From positions 62,001-126,000 of the forward strand of contig JAXLYX010000018.1 in assembly GCA_046351215.1 (NCBI GenBank): a stretch of 64,000 nt of DNA, read 5' to 3'. The notes under the pieces are model-generated. The model ran no database searches and had not been told where the DNA came from. It saw nothing but the letters and a program-made list of their open reading frames with translations. The stretch is from JAXLYX01 sp046351215 (GTDB lineage Bacteria > Myxococcota_A > Polyangia > Polyangiales > Houyiibacteriaceae). The first letter of the stretch is position 1. Every line of letters starts with the position of its first letter. Shown in pieces: positions 17,467 to 26,915 of the stretch. Made by a program: the position numbers and the translations under genes.

Positions 17467-18513
17467 ATGAGGAAACGATCGAAGCCGAAGGCCGCCGAGC
17501 CCGGACGCCCGCTCCCGACGACCGAGCTCGCCGATCTCACGGAGGCGATGATGACCCTCGCCGAGGTCACGCGGCTCGGCTCGCTCACGCGTGCGGCGCG
17601 CTCGCTCGAGACGACGACGTCGGCCGTGAGCAAGCGGCTCGCGCGGCTCGAGGATCGCCTCGGCGTGCGCCTCCTCGAACGGACGACGCGTCGCATCGCG
17701 CTGACGGAGGCGGGCGAAGCGCTGAACGCACGTGCGCTCCGCATCCTCGGAGAGCTCGCCGACGCCGAGGAAGAGGTCACGCTCCACGCGGACGCGCCAC
17801 GCGGAACGCTCCGCGTCAGCGCCCCGATCATCTTCGGGGAGCGCTTCCTCGTGCCGCACGTCGCTCGCTTCGCGATGGAGAACCCGCTCGTCCACGTGGA
17901 CTACGCGCTCTCCGACCGGTTCGTCGATCTCGTCGGCGAGGGCTTCGACTGCGCCATCCGCATCGGTCGGGCCCAGGAGTCGTCGCTCGTCGCCCGGAGG
18001 CTCGGGCGCATGCCCTCCGTCGTCGTGGCCTCGCCTCGCTACCTCGAGAGACGTGGCGTCCCGCGGGTCCCCTCGGACCTCGTACGCCACGACTGCCTCC
18101 GCTACTCGCTCGTGCCGGCCTCGTCGGAGTGGCGGTTCCGCGATCGGGAGCGCGAGGTGGCGGTCCCGATCTCCGGACGCATGGACCTGAGCCACGGAGG
18201 GGCCATGCGCGAGGCGGCGCGCGAAGGGCTCGGGCTGGCACGCCTGCCGCTCTTCCTCGTCGCCGAGGCGCTCGCGAACGGCGAGCTCGTCGAGGTCCTC
18301 GAGAAGCACCGCGCCGAGCCCTCCGACGTGCTCGTCGTGCATCCCGCGCGACGTCACGTGCCCCGGAAGGTCCGGGCCTTCGTCGAGCACCTCGTGGCCG
18401 GGCTCGTGCCGGAGCTCCTGCCCTACTCGTCGGCGCCGAAGGCGATGAGGGCGGCCGCACGCTCGAGGTCGGCCTCGGAGTCGGCGAGCTCGCGGACCAG
18501 ATCGAGCTCCTGA
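17467..18513 (+). CDS. LysR-family transcriptional regulator
   Basis: 348 residues from the ATG at 17467. The N-terminal winged helix (about 22-82) reads EVTRLGSLTRAARSLETTTSAVSKRLARLEDRLGVRLLERTTRR (shown only to locate it), followed by an effector-binding domain (about 105-310) of the CrgA/aaeR-like subgroup (VSAPIIFGERFLVPHVARF, YALSDRFVDLVGEGFDCAIRIG). It is divergent from the DOPA-dioxygenase-family gene, the usual arrangement for a LysR regulator and its target. The 3' end is unusual: the last 30 codons are antisense to the end of the RND fusion gene (91-base overlap) and encode a Ser/Arg/Ala-rich tail absent from typical LysR proteins. Confidence 0.9.
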   Translation: MRKRSKPKAAEPGRPLPTTELADLTEAMMTLAEVTRLGSLTRAARSLETTTSAVSKRLARLEDRLGVRLLERTTRRIALTEAGEALNARALRILGELADAEEEVTLHADAPRGTLRVSAPIIFGERFLVPHVARFAMENPLVHVDYALSDRFVDLVGEGFDCAIRIGRAQESSLVARRLGRMPSVVVASPRYLERRGVPRVPSDLVRHDCLRYSLVPASSEWRFRDREREVAVPISGRMDLSHGGAMREAAREGLGLARLPLFLVAEALANGELVEVLEKHRAEPSDVLVVHPARRHVPRKVRAFVEHLVAGLVPELLPYSSAPKAMRAAARSRSASESASSRTRSSS

Positions 18514-21500
18514 TCGCGCGCGTTCCAGAGGGCCTCGTACGCGTCCATCAGCTCGGCGATCGAGAACACGCCGCTCTCGAACGCGACCTCGGCGCGCCGG
18601 AGCATGTCCGTGCGCGTTCCGAGGCCCTGCGTACGGTAGGACTCGAGGGCCTCGCGACAGGCGGCGCGCGCGCGGAACGCGGTCTCCACCTCGAAGCGGA
18701 TGCGTGCCTCGAGCGCGTCGGCGAAGGCCCGCTGTCCCTCCGCCTCGGTGCGGGCACGGCCGATGAGCCCCTGGTTGCGATCGAAGGTCGGGAGCGCGAG
18801 CTGCACGCCGCCGAGCAACGAGACGCTCGGCTGCCCGTAGGTCATGTACGCCCCCACGTAGAAGCTCGGCATCGGCCGGTTCTCGATGCGCCAGCGCTCG
18901 CGCAGGGCGTCCTGGGCGAGGGCGCCGCGGCGTGCGAGCTCGAGGTCGGGCCGACGTTCGAGGGCGAGGGTGACGAGGGCCGCTTCGTCCTCGGGCCCGT
19001 GGAAACGCGTGAGACCCCCGATCGTGACCTCGGCCGAGCGGAACGCCGGGTCGGCGACGAGCGCCAGGATCCGTCCCTCCGCCCGCTGCCGCTCGATGCG
19101 CGCCTGCGCGAGGGCCGCCACGTAGGTCGCCTCCGCGGCGCCGACGCGCAGGGCGTCGTAGGGCGAATTCGCGCCCGCTTGGGTGCGGGCCTCGACGATG
19201 CGCTTCACGCGCGCGAGCTCCTCGAGCCTCCGCTGGTAGATGATCACGCGCGCGTCCGCGAACGCCCGGTCGATCATCGCGCGGTGGATCTCGTCGGCGC
19301 GGACGAAGAGCGCGTAGAGAACGTCCACCTCGGTCGTGCGGAGCGCGGCCTCCGCCGCGCGCTCCCGTCCCCGCACCTGGCCGACGGGGATCGGCACGTT
19401 CAGCTGGGGCCCCCAGTTGAAATGGCCGTCGGGCGGGGTGCCCGTGAGCACGCCGCTCGTCCCGAGCCCGAGGCCCCAGTTCGGCCAGAGCCTCGCCCCG
19501 ACGACGTCGAAGCGCGCGGCTCCGATCGCGCTCCGTATCGCCTCGACCTCGCGGCTGTTCGCGAGCCATCGCTGGAAGATCTCGTCCTCGGTCGGGCCGG
19601 TGCTCGGATAGGGCTGGAAGAGGATCGAGGCGTTCCCGGACGCCGCGGCCGCGCCGTGCGCGTCGGGCGGTGGGGTCGCGGTCGCATCCGCGTGCGCCGT
19701 CGCGGCCCCGAGCGTCCCGAGACCGACGCCGAGCAGGAGCGCGACCACGCCGGCGAGCCGTAGGTTCTCCGAGGGAGGAGGCGGCTTCGGCTCGCGGAGC
19801 AGGCGCGGCGGGAAGGCCCGGTACAGGAGTGGGAGCGTGAAGATCGAGAGCGCCAGCGACGAGATCACGCCGCCGACGACCACGATCGCGAGGGGCTTCT
19901 GCGAGTCGGAGCCGATGCCGTGCGAGAGCGCCGCCGGCACGAGGCCGAGCGTGTCGACGAGGGCCGTCATCATCATGGGGCGGAGACGCAAGGATGCCGA
20001 AGTGCGGATGGCCTCGTCGAGCCGGAGGCCTTCCGAGCGCTTCTCGTTGATGTAGGCGACGAGGATGACGTTGGTCTGGACCGCCACGCCGAAGAGGGCG
20101 AGGAAGCCGACGCCCGACGAGACGGAGAAGTTCGTGCCGGTGACGAGCAGCGCGAGCAGACCGCCGAAGGGAGACGTGAGGATCACGTTCGTGAGTATGA
20201 TCGCGGCCTCGCGGAGGCGCCGGAACATCGCCGACAGCCAGATGGCGATGAGGAGGAGCGTGATCGGGATGACGATCGCGAGCCTCTTGCCCGCGCGTTG
20301 GGCGCTCTCGAACTCGCCCGCCCAGACCGCCTCGTAGCCCTCCGGGATCCGGACGGCGCTCGCCACCGCCCGCTGGGCGTCGGCGACGGTGGAGCCGAGG
20401 TCCCGTCCGCGCACGGAGAACTTCACGGCGATGTACCGTCGATTCCGCTCGCGGAAGATGCGGGACGCGCCCCCCTCGATGCTCACGCGCGCGACGTCGA
20501 CGAGCGGAACCGTGCGACCGTCCCCGATGGGCACGGGGATCCGGCGGATCTGCTCGAGGCTCTCGCGGGAGCCGGCGAGGTAGCGGACGACGAGGTCGTG
20601 GCGCCGCTCGCCCTCGACGATCTGCGAGACGACGCGTCCGCCGAGACCCGCCTCGATCACGTCCTCGACGTCGGCGACGGTGAGGCCGTTGCGTTCGGCT
20701 CGCTCGCGATCGATCTCGATGTGGAGGTTCGACTGCCCGAGCTCGCGCAGGACGCCGAGATCCTCGACGCCGGGGACCGTGCCCACCGCGCGCGCGATCT
20801 GGGTCGCGAGATCGTCGAGCGCGTTGAGGTCGTCACCGATGATCTTCACGGCGAGCTGGCCCTTCACGCCGCTCACGGCCTCCTCGACGTTGTCGGAAAT
20901 CGGCTGCGAGAAGCCGAACGAGATGCCCGGCACGACGGAGAGGGCGTCGCTCATCGCCTCCTCGAGCCGCTCGCGGTTCCCGTGGAACGTGGGCCGCCAC
21001 TCGGACCGATCCTTGAGCAGGAGCAGGAACTCCGCGTTGTAGAAGCCCGTGGGATCCGTGCCGTCGTCCGGACGTCCGATCTGGGCCGTCATCAGCGCGA
21101 CCTCGGGGAACTCCCCGAGGATCTCGCGCAGCCCCTTGCGTTCGGGCCGGCCCGGCTCGTGGACGCCGTCGACGATCGACTCGGCCTCGGAGAGCGAGAT
21201 GTTCGCGGGCATCGTCGCGCGGACCCAGAGCGCGCCCTCGTTCAGGTGCGGGAGGAACTCGCTGCCGATGCGCGACGCCATCACGAGATCGCTCGCGAGC
21301 AGGAGTCCGGCGAAGAAGAGGACCCACCTCGCCTTCGGGAGCATCTTCTCGAGAGCGGGCAGGTAGAGGCGCTTCACCCACTCGAGGAAGGGGTTGTGCC
21401 ACTCCTTCACCTCGCCGTGGAAGAAGTAGGTCGAGAGCACGGGCACGAGCGTGATCGCGCAGATCAGCGCGCCGGCGAGCGAGAAGGCGACGGTGAACGC

Positions 21501-22946
21501 CATCGGCCGGAAGAGCCGCCCCTCGACGCGCTCGAGCGTGAAGATCGGCATGTACGAGGTGACGATGATCCCGACGGCGAAGACGATCGGCCTCGCGACC
21601 TCGCTCGCGGCGTGGCGCACGAGCCACTTCAGATCGTAGGTCTCGCCTCGCTCGCGCCGCTCGCCGATCTGACGGATGACGTTCTCGACCATCACGATCG
21701 AGCCGTCGACGATCATGCCGAAGTCGATCGCGCCGATCGAGAGCAGGTTCGCCGGGATCTTGGCCCCGTTCATGCCGATGAAGGCGAAGAGGAGCGAGAG
21801 GGGGATCGCCACGGCGACGATCAGCGCGGCGCGTGCGTTCCCGAGGAAGAGGAAGAGCACGAGCGTGACGAGCGTGATGCCCTCGAAGAGGTTGTGCATC
21901 ACGGTGTGCGTCGTGAGCCCCATGAGCACGGTGCGGTCGTGGTACGGGGAGATCTTCACGCCGCGCGGGAGGATCCGCGCGTTGATGTCGCGCACGCGGG
22001 CGTGCAGACGCTCGAGGACGAACTGCGCCTGGTCGCCCTTGCGCAGGAGCACGGTCGCCGCGACCACGTCGGTGTCGTCGCCGACCGACACGCGGCCGAG
22101 CCGGGGCTGGTAGCCGGTCTCCACGCGACCGACGTCACGGATGCGGATCGGGGTTCCGTCGCGCGTCGCGACCGCGACGTCGCCGATCTCGCGCGGCCCG
22201 AGGAGCCCGATGCCCCGGACGTTCAGCGCCGCCGGGCCGAGGGTGACGACGCCGCCGCCGGCGTTCCCGTTCGCGCGGGCGAGCGCCGTCTCCACGTCCG
22301 CGAGCGAGAGGCCGCGCGCCGCGAGACGCGCCGGATCGACGAGCACCTGGTACTGCTTCACCGTGCCGCCGAAGCTGACGACGTCGGCGACGCCGTCGGT
22401 GCTCAGGATCTCGCGCTCGACGACCCATTCCTCGAGGTCCTTGAGCTCCGAGAGCGAACGGGGCGCGACCCGGAGGTCCTCCGGCCCGCATTGGGGCGCG
22501 CGGGTCTCGGCGCAATTGACGACCCGGTAGCGCATGATCTCGCCGACCGGGCTCGCGAGCGGCCCGAGCTCCTGCATGGCCCCGGCCGGCAGCTCGATCT
22601 GGGAGAGGCGCTCGACCACCTGTTGGCGGGCGAAATAGCTGTCGGTCCCGTCCTGGAAGACGATCGAGACGACCGAGAGGCCCGCGATCGAGGTCGAGCG
22701 GACGACCGTCTGGCGGGGGACGCCGTTCATCACCCGCTCGGTCGGGAGGGTGATCTGGCGCTCCACCTCCTCCGAGGCGTGTCCCGGCCATTGGGTGATG
22801 ACCTGGACCCAGGTGTCGGCGACGTCGGGGTAGGCCTCGATCGGCAGCTGCTGGAACGAGTACGCGCCGAGCGCCACCAGGATCGCGGCTGCGACCAGGA
22901 CCACGGCCCGTTGCCGGATGGCGAAATCGACGATTCCCTGGATCAT
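18423..22946 (-). CDS. Heavy-metal RND efflux pump (CusA/CzcA type) fused to a TolC-family outer-membrane factor
   Basis: 1507 residues in one uninterrupted frame. Residues 1-1045 are a complete HME-RND pump starting MIQGIVDFAIRQR; the TM4 metal/proton relay AIDFGMIVDGSIVMVENV keeps Asp408, Asp414 and Glu421, matching CzcA-type pumps. After the last pump helix comes a Pro linker (REPKPPPPSEN, about 1047-1057), then a hydrophobic segment LRLAGVVALLLGVGLG..AATAHADA that looks like a retained signal peptide with an AHA site, then an outer-membrane-factor domain (about 1100-1507) with its paired coiled-coil repeats. Neither an internal Shine-Dalgarno sequence nor a credible internal start is visible at the junction. 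The adaptor is encoded divergently at 23077. Likely role: Cu/Ag or Zn/Co/Cd export across both membranes. Confidence 0.9.
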   Translation of the reverse strand: MIQGIVDFAIRQRAVVLVAAAILVALGAYSFQQLPIEAYPDVADTWVQVITQWPGHASEEVERQITLPTERVMNGVPRQTVVRSTSIAGLSVVSIVFQDGTDSYFARQQVVERLSQIELPAGAMQELGPLASPVGEIMRYRVVNCAETRAPQCGPEDLRVAPRSLSELKDLEEWVVEREILSTDGVADVVSFGGTVKQYQVLVDPARLAARGLSLADVETALARANGNAGGGVVTLGPAALNVRGIGLLGPREIGDVAVATRDGTPIRIRDVGRVETGYQPRLGRVSVGDDTDVVAATVLLRKGDQAQFVLERLHARVRDINARILPRGVKISPYHDRTVLMGLTTHTVMHNLFEGITLVTLVLFLFLGNARAALIVAVAIPLSLLFAFIGMNGAKIPANLLSIGAIDFGMIVDGSIVMVENVIRQIGERRERGETYDLKWLVRHAASEVARPIVFAVGIIVTSYMPIFTLERVEGRLFRPMAFTVAFSLAGALICAITLVPVLSTYFFHGEVKEWHNPFLEWVKRLYLPALEKMLPKARWVLFFAGLLLASDLVMASRIGSEFLPHLNEGALWVRATMPANISLSEAESIVDGVHEPGRPERKGLREILGEFPEVALMTAQIGRPDDGTDPTGFYNAEFLLLLKDRSEWRPTFHGNRERLEEAMSDALSVVPGISFGFSQPISDNVEEAVSGVKGQLAVKIIGDDLNALDDLATQIARAVGTVPGVEDLGVLRELGQSNLHIEIDRERAERNGLTVADVEDVIEAGLGGRVVSQIVEGERRHDLVVRYLAGSRESLEQIRRIPVPIGDGRTVPLVDVARVSIEGGASRIFRERNRRYIAVKFSVRGRDLGSTVADAQRAVASAVRIPEGYEAVWAGEFESAQRAGKRLAIVIPITLLLIAIWLSAMFRRLREAAIILTNVILTSPFGGLLALLVTGTNFSVSSGVGFLALFGVAVQTNVILVAYINEKRSEGLRLDEAIRTSASLRLRPMMMTALVDTLGLVPAALSHGIGSDSQKPLAIVVVGGVISSLALSIFTLPLLYRAFPPRLLREPKPPPPSENLRLAGVVALLLGVGLGTLGAATAHADATATPPPDAHGAAAASGNASILFQPYPSTGPTEDEIFQRWLANSREVEAIRSAIGAARFDVVGARLWPNWGLGLGTSGVLTGTPPDGHFNWGPQLNVPIPVGQVRGRERAAEAALRTTEVDVLYALFVRADEIHRAMIDRAFADARVIIYQRRLEELARVKRIVEARTQAGANSPYDALRVGAAEATYVAALAQARIERQRAEGRILALVADPAFRSAEVTIGGLTRFHGPEDEAALVTLALERRPDLELARRGALAQDALRERWRIENRPMPSFYVGAYMTYGQPSVSLLGGVQLALPTFDRNQGLIGRARTEAEGQRAFADALEARIRFEVETAFRARAACREALESYRTQGLGTRTDMLRRAEVAFESGVFSIAELMDAYEALWNARDQELDLVRELADSEADLERAAALIAFGADE

Positions 22947-22974
22947 GGACGGCTGCTTGCGAGTGCCACGTGGA

Positions 22975-23010
22975 CATTACCTACGCACGGCCCATGACGA
23001 AGGCGTAATG
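22975..23010. promoter_or_regulatory. Inverted hexamers between the divergent pump and adaptor genes
   Basis: CATTAC (22975-22980) and GTAATG (23005-23010) are inverted and 24 bases apart in the 130-base region that must carry both promoters. This would suit a shared metal-responsive regulator, but no named operator consensus (MerR, ArsR or CopR type) fits, so it is tentative. Confidence 0.2.
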
Positions 23011-23076
23011 CGTTTGATCAAGGCGGAATGGCCGGCCGTGCCGTATCTCTCCGACGTCCCCCGTACCGTCCCTCCC

Positions 23077-24186
23077 ATGCCCCTCGCAAGGAAACTCGCC
23101 GTCCCGCTCCTCTCCGCCTGGCTCGCGGCCTGTTCGGGGAGCTCCGTCTCCCACGACCGCCCGACCCATCAGAGGCGCCCGGACGGCACCATCGTGCTCA
23201 CGGGAGCGAGCCGGGAGTACGTGGTCGTCGAGTCCGCGAAGCCCCCCCCCCCGACGACCTCGCGGAGCCTCTTCGCCCGCGTGACCTTCGACGAGCGACA
23301 CCTCGCCGCGGTCGGGGCGCCCGTGAGCGGACGCATCGCCTCGGTCGACGTCGTGACGGGCGATCACGTCCGCGCGGGCCAGGTGCTCCTCACGATCCAC
23401 TCGGCCGATCTCGCGACCGCCCAGGCCCAGCTCGCCGAGGCGCGACAGGCCCGCTTGCTCGCCGAGCAGACCGCCGCCCGGGCCGCCATGCTGGTCGAGC
23501 AGGGCGCCGGCAGCGTGATGGAGCGCGAGCAGGCCTCGACGGCCCTCGCCCAGTCCCGCTCCGAGGAGGACCGCGCGAACCGGGCGCTCCGGGCGCTCGG
23601 TGGTCAGGGAGGCGAGACCGACTACGTCCTGAAGTCGCCGATCGCCGGCACCGTCGTCGAACGGCACGTGGCCGTCGGCAACACCGTCTCCGGGGATGCC
23701 TCCGACACGCTGCTCACCGTCGCCGACCTCTCCACGGTCTGGGTCGTGGCCGACGTGTACGAGCCGGACATGCCCTACGTCCACGAGGGCGACGCCACGA
23801 TCGTCACCGTCACCGCCCTCCCCGATCGCACCTTCGAAGGGCGCGTGGCCTACGTCGGCCAGGTCGTCGATCAGCAGACGCGCGCCGCCCGCGCCCGCGT
23901 CGAGCTCTCGAATCCGGACGGGGCCCTGCGGCCCGGCATGTTCGCGCAGGTCTCGGTGCAATCCGCCGAGCGGGCGACGTCCGAGGTGCCGAAGAGCGCG
24001 GTGCTCGCCCGACGCGACGAGTACTACGTCTTCGTCGAGTCGGGGCGAGGCTCCTTCACGCGCCGCATCGTCCGCCTCGGCACGGACCACGGCGACGACG
24101 TCGCGATCCTGGACGGGCTTCGCGCGGGCGAACGGGTCGTCGTGCGCGGCGCGATCCTGCTCGACGCCGAGTCGAACGCGCTCTGA
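23077..24186 (+). CDS. RND efflux periplasmic adaptor (HlyD/CusB-like) lipoprotein
   Basis: 369 residues from the ATG at 23077, opening a lipoprotein signal (LLSAWLAAC, Cys at about 20). Order: barrel-sandwich/lipoyl half VGAPVSGRIASVDVVTGDHVRAGQVLL, an alpha-helical hairpin (about 112-185) that contacts the outer-membrane channel, the second lipoyl half SPIAGTVVERHVAVGNTVSG, a beta-barrel (VWVVADVYEPDMPYVHEGD), and a membrane-proximal domain. It partners the divergent pump-channel fusion. The His-rich metal-binding extension of some CusB proteins is absent. Codons 56-59 (Pro) are encoded by a run of 11 C (23242-23252), a potential slippage site that would shift the frame early in the gene. 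Confidence 0.88.
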   Translation: MPLARKLAVPLLSAWLAACSGSSVSHDRPTHQRRPDGTIVLTGASREYVVVESAKPPPPTTSRSLFARVTFDERHLAAVGAPVSGRIASVDVVTGDHVRAGQVLLTIHSADLATAQAQLAEARQARLLAEQTAARAAMLVEQGAGSVMEREQASTALAQSRSEEDRANRALRALGGQGGETDYVLKSPIAGTVVERHVAVGNTVSGDASDTLLTVADLSTVWVVADVYEPDMPYVHEGDATIVTVTALPDRTFEGRVAYVGQVVDQQTRAARARVELSNPDGALRPGMFAQVSVQSAERATSEVPKSAVLARRDEYYVFVESGRGSFTRRIVRLGTDHGDDVAILDGLRAGERVVVRGAILLDAESNAL

Positions 24187-24223
24187 GCCCGCGCGCGACC
24201 CGGCGGCTCGAAGGGGGTCGACG

Positions 24224-26119
24224 TCAGCCGAGCCCGAGCTGGCTCTTCCAGTAGTCCGTGAGGAAGATGCCCTTCGGATCGACGCGCTCGCGGACCTTCT
24301 TCCAGTCCTCGAAGCCGGGATAGCGCGAGGTCAGGGTCGAGGGAGGGATCGCGTCGGGCGACGGGAGGAACTTGCCCCAGTGGAGGCGGTACCCGAACTC
24401 GTCGAGCGCCTCCCAGAACTGCGGATAGAAATCCGTCACCGGATTTCCCTGGTTCTTCGCCCACCAGAAGACGTCGACCCGGAAGACGTTCGAGCCGGTC
24501 GCCGGGCTCAGGTAGAAGGTCTCGTCCTTCTTCGCCGCGTAGAGCTCGAACGAGAAGGCGCCGGTCGCCGCATAGGCCTTGTAGGGATCGCCGCCGCCCG
24601 AGAAGAGGAGGCGCAGACGGTCGATCACCTTCTGCACCGTTCCATCGCCCGGCGTGAAGGGGATCCAGATCTCGGTGAACCACGTGGGCATCAGGAGATC
24701 GTCCATCTGGTTGTCCATCGGGAGGCCGAGGAACCAGCGGTCCTGGAAGTGCTGCGTGACGGGCGCGCCGTCCTTGCCGCTCGTCACGAAGAGGCCGAGG
24801 ATCTGCCCGATGTGCTCGGGCACCCACTTGCCGAGCAGCGAGAAGAGCTTCTTCACGACGGGATTCGCGAGGACCTTCTCGAGGAGGTCGTCGGCGATCG
24901 TCACGAGGAGCTCGACGACCGCGACCCACGCGGCGCCGAGCGTGATCGGATCGTGGCGCTCCTTCGCGAGGCGCTCGATCAGGGCCGAGAGCCAGGGGAA
25001 GAGCTCCTGCGGCTCGAGGGCGAAGTCGGGATCGGGCGGAGGCGCGCCGAGCTGGCCGCGGAGCTTCTCGCCGAACGCGGGCCCGGCCTCCCGCACGGCC
25101 GCGTGTCCGCGGATCGCCCGGAGCTGCTCGACGATCTGCTCGGGGTAGTCGATGTTCCCGAGGATCGTGTAGACGACCGAAGCCGCGATCTGCGAGAGCA
25201 CGGGGAAGGTCGCGATCTCCTTGTAGGGCCGGATCGGCATCTTCTCGTCGTACGGCTGTCGCTTCGCCTGCCAGACCACGAGGCGATCGAAGTCGTACTG
25301 CGGCCACCACATGAGACGCGTGTAGTCCGTCTCGAGAAGGAACGCCTCGAGGTCCGGCAGACCCGAGCCCGGACGGTCTCCGTAGAAGTCGACGCAATCG
25401 CTCTTCGACGTCGCGCTGATCGTCTCCGTGCCGACGATGTCGTAGCGGGGCTCGCAGCGGAACGTGACGGTCGAGAGGATGCCGCAGAGCCCCATCCCGA
25501 TGCCGGCGGCGCGGAACCAATCCTCGTCGGGACCTCCCCGCTCGAGCGTCTTCACGTTGCCCTGCCCGTCGATCACGCGGAGCGCGACGATCCCGTCGTG
25601 CACGGACCACTTCGTCGTGCCTCCCGACGAGCCCGTCGAGATGAAGCCCGAGACGGTCTGGTGCGTGATGCCGCCGAGGTCCGAGAACGCGAGACCGTAT
25701 TCGTGGTGGAGCTTGTAGTTCAGGCTCGTCTCCCACGAGGCGTCGTGCCACGGCGAAGCGCGGAGCACGTCCTGCTCGGCCGGACCGCCGGGCGCGATGC
25801 GCCCCTGCACGGGTCGATGCGGCGAGAGCCCGAGATGACAACCGGCGGCGACCTCGACGCGCTTCGTCCCGGGCACGGCGGGATCGTCGACGGGCACCCC
25901 GATCGTCGTGTAGCGATCGAGGACCACCTGCATCTCGTCGGCGGGCGTGACGGGGCCCGCGAACGAGTCCGTGACGATCGCCTTCCAGACGGAGTGGGAC
26001 GAGCCCAGCACGCGGATCTGCCTGCCTTTGTCGTAGGCCTCCTTGACCAAGGCCACGAGCTCGTCCTCGGACGTGGGGTGGTAGCAGCCGTCCGCATCCC
26101 TCTCGACGATCGCGCTCAT
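24224..26119 (-). CDS. FAD-binding oxidoreductase, sugar-lactone oxidase (VAO/ALO) type
   Basis: 631 residues from the ATG at 26119, with an AGGGAG ribosome site about 10 bases upstream. The N-terminal FAD-binding PCMH domain shows YHPTSEDELVALVKEAYDKGRQIRVLGSSHS and GFISTGSSGGT, and substrate binding follows. The C-terminus ends RVDPKGIFLTDYW, close to the DPxGxFxNxyW ending of L-gulonolactone and arabinonolactone oxidases. It is longer than typical members (430-480) because of an insertion in about residues 300-480 rich in helices (ELLVTIADDLLEKVLANPVVKKLF). There is no signal peptide. It probably oxidises a sugar lactone, alditol or other alcohol with FAD; the substrate is not predictable. 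Divergent from the CBS gene across 238 bases. Confidence 0.75.
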   Translation of the reverse strand: MSAIVERDADGCYHPTSEDELVALVKEAYDKGRQIRVLGSSHSVWKAIVTDSFAGPVTPADEMQVVLDRYTTIGVPVDDPAVPGTKRVEVAAGCHLGLSPHRPVQGRIAPGGPAEQDVLRASPWHDASWETSLNYKLHHEYGLAFSDLGGITHQTVSGFISTGSSGGTTKWSVHDGIVALRVIDGQGNVKTLERGGPDEDWFRAAGIGMGLCGILSTVTFRCEPRYDIVGTETISATSKSDCVDFYGDRPGSGLPDLEAFLLETDYTRLMWWPQYDFDRLVVWQAKRQPYDEKMPIRPYKEIATFPVLSQIAASVVYTILGNIDYPEQIVEQLRAIRGHAAVREAGPAFGEKLRGQLGAPPPDPDFALEPQELFPWLSALIERLAKERHDPITLGAAWVAVVELLVTIADDLLEKVLANPVVKKLFSLLGKWVPEHIGQILGLFVTSGKDGAPVTQHFQDRWFLGLPMDNQMDDLLMPTWFTEIWIPFTPGDGTVQKVIDRLRLLFSGGGDPYKAYAATGAFSFELYAAKKDETFYLSPATGSNVFRVDVFWWAKNQGNPVTDFYPQFWEALDEFGYRLHWGKFLPSPDAIPPSTLTSRYPGFEDWKKVRERVDPKGIFLTDYWKSQLGLG

Positions 26120-26357
26120 GCGTTCGCTCTCCCTCTCGACCTCGTAGCGTCCCTCACGCCCGATGCCGCGACGTGCGACGGTAGTCACCCCGTGGGGCGT
26201 TCCGCAAGCACGACCGCGTGCGTCGACGACGCATCGCACGAAGGGAGGTGGCGTCCGTGCCTCCGGACCCACATTCACGGAGGATTCCTACCCGTCGCCC
26301 ACTTCCGTAGGATGTGACGGCGGGCCCGTGGGGGCGGGCCCGGGAGCGGGAGGGACC

Positions 26358-26915
26358 ATGGGTATCCGAGTCTTCGAGCCGGATTCGCTCGACGAGGAGC
26401 TCGTCCTGATGGAGGAGCTCACGATCGAGGAAGAATCCATCACCTTCGATCAGTTCACCGAGAAGATCGGGTCGTTGCTCGGCGAACGCGCCGCGCTCGT
26501 CATCGATCGGCACGCTTCGATCGGCGAAGCGGTGAGGACGATGCAGAGCGAGAAGACGGGCTCGCTCGCCGTCGTCGACGCCCACGGACACCTCGTGGGC
26601 ATCGTCACGGAGCGGGACGTGCTCAACAAGGTGGTCGGCAAGATCGACCATCTGGACGCGCACGGCGTCGAGGAGATCATGACGCCGCATCCGGAGACGC
26701 TCCGGGCGGACGACATGCTCCTCTTCGCGCTGAGCAAGATGCACTGCGGCGGCTTCCGGCACGTGCCGATCGTCGACACCGAGGGACGCCCCACGGCGAT
26801 GCTCTCGGTCCGTCACGTCCTCGCGCACATGCTGGCGCGCTTCGAGCGGAAGCTCGAGACGCTGCCGCCCGATCCGTACCACGGCGATCCGCAGCTCGAC
26901 GTGGGCTACGGCTGA
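26358..26915 (+). CDS. CBS-domain pair protein
   Basis: 185 residues from the ATG at 26358, with GGGAGGGA just upstream. After an acidic N-terminal tail of about 40 residues there are two CBS motifs: SIGEAVRTMQSEKTGSLAVVDAHGHLVGIVTERDV (located at about 53-90, quoted in part to mark it) and the region from DDMLLFALSKM to GRPTAMLSVRHVL (about 120-155). Stand-alone CBS pairs bind adenine nucleotides and modulate other proteins, or act in redox/energy sensing. The partner is unknown. Its last 10 bases overlap the end of the convergent kinase-ATPase gene. Confidence 0.82.
   Translation: MGIRVFEPDSLDEELVLMEELTIEEESITFDQFTEKIGSLLGERAALVIDRHASIGEAVRTMQSEKTGSLAVVDAHGHLVGIVTERDVLNKVVGKIDHLDAHGVEEIMTPHPETLRADDMLLFALSKMHCGGFRHVPIVDTEGRPTAMLSVRHVLAHMLARFERKLETLPPDPYHGDPQLDVGYG

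Noticed and set aside
19741..19830. Splitting the RND-channel fusion into two genes
   Set aside because: There is no stop codon, no Shine-Dalgarno sequence on the coding strand and no ATG/GTG giving a proper signal n-region near the junction; treated as one gene, with the alternative noted.
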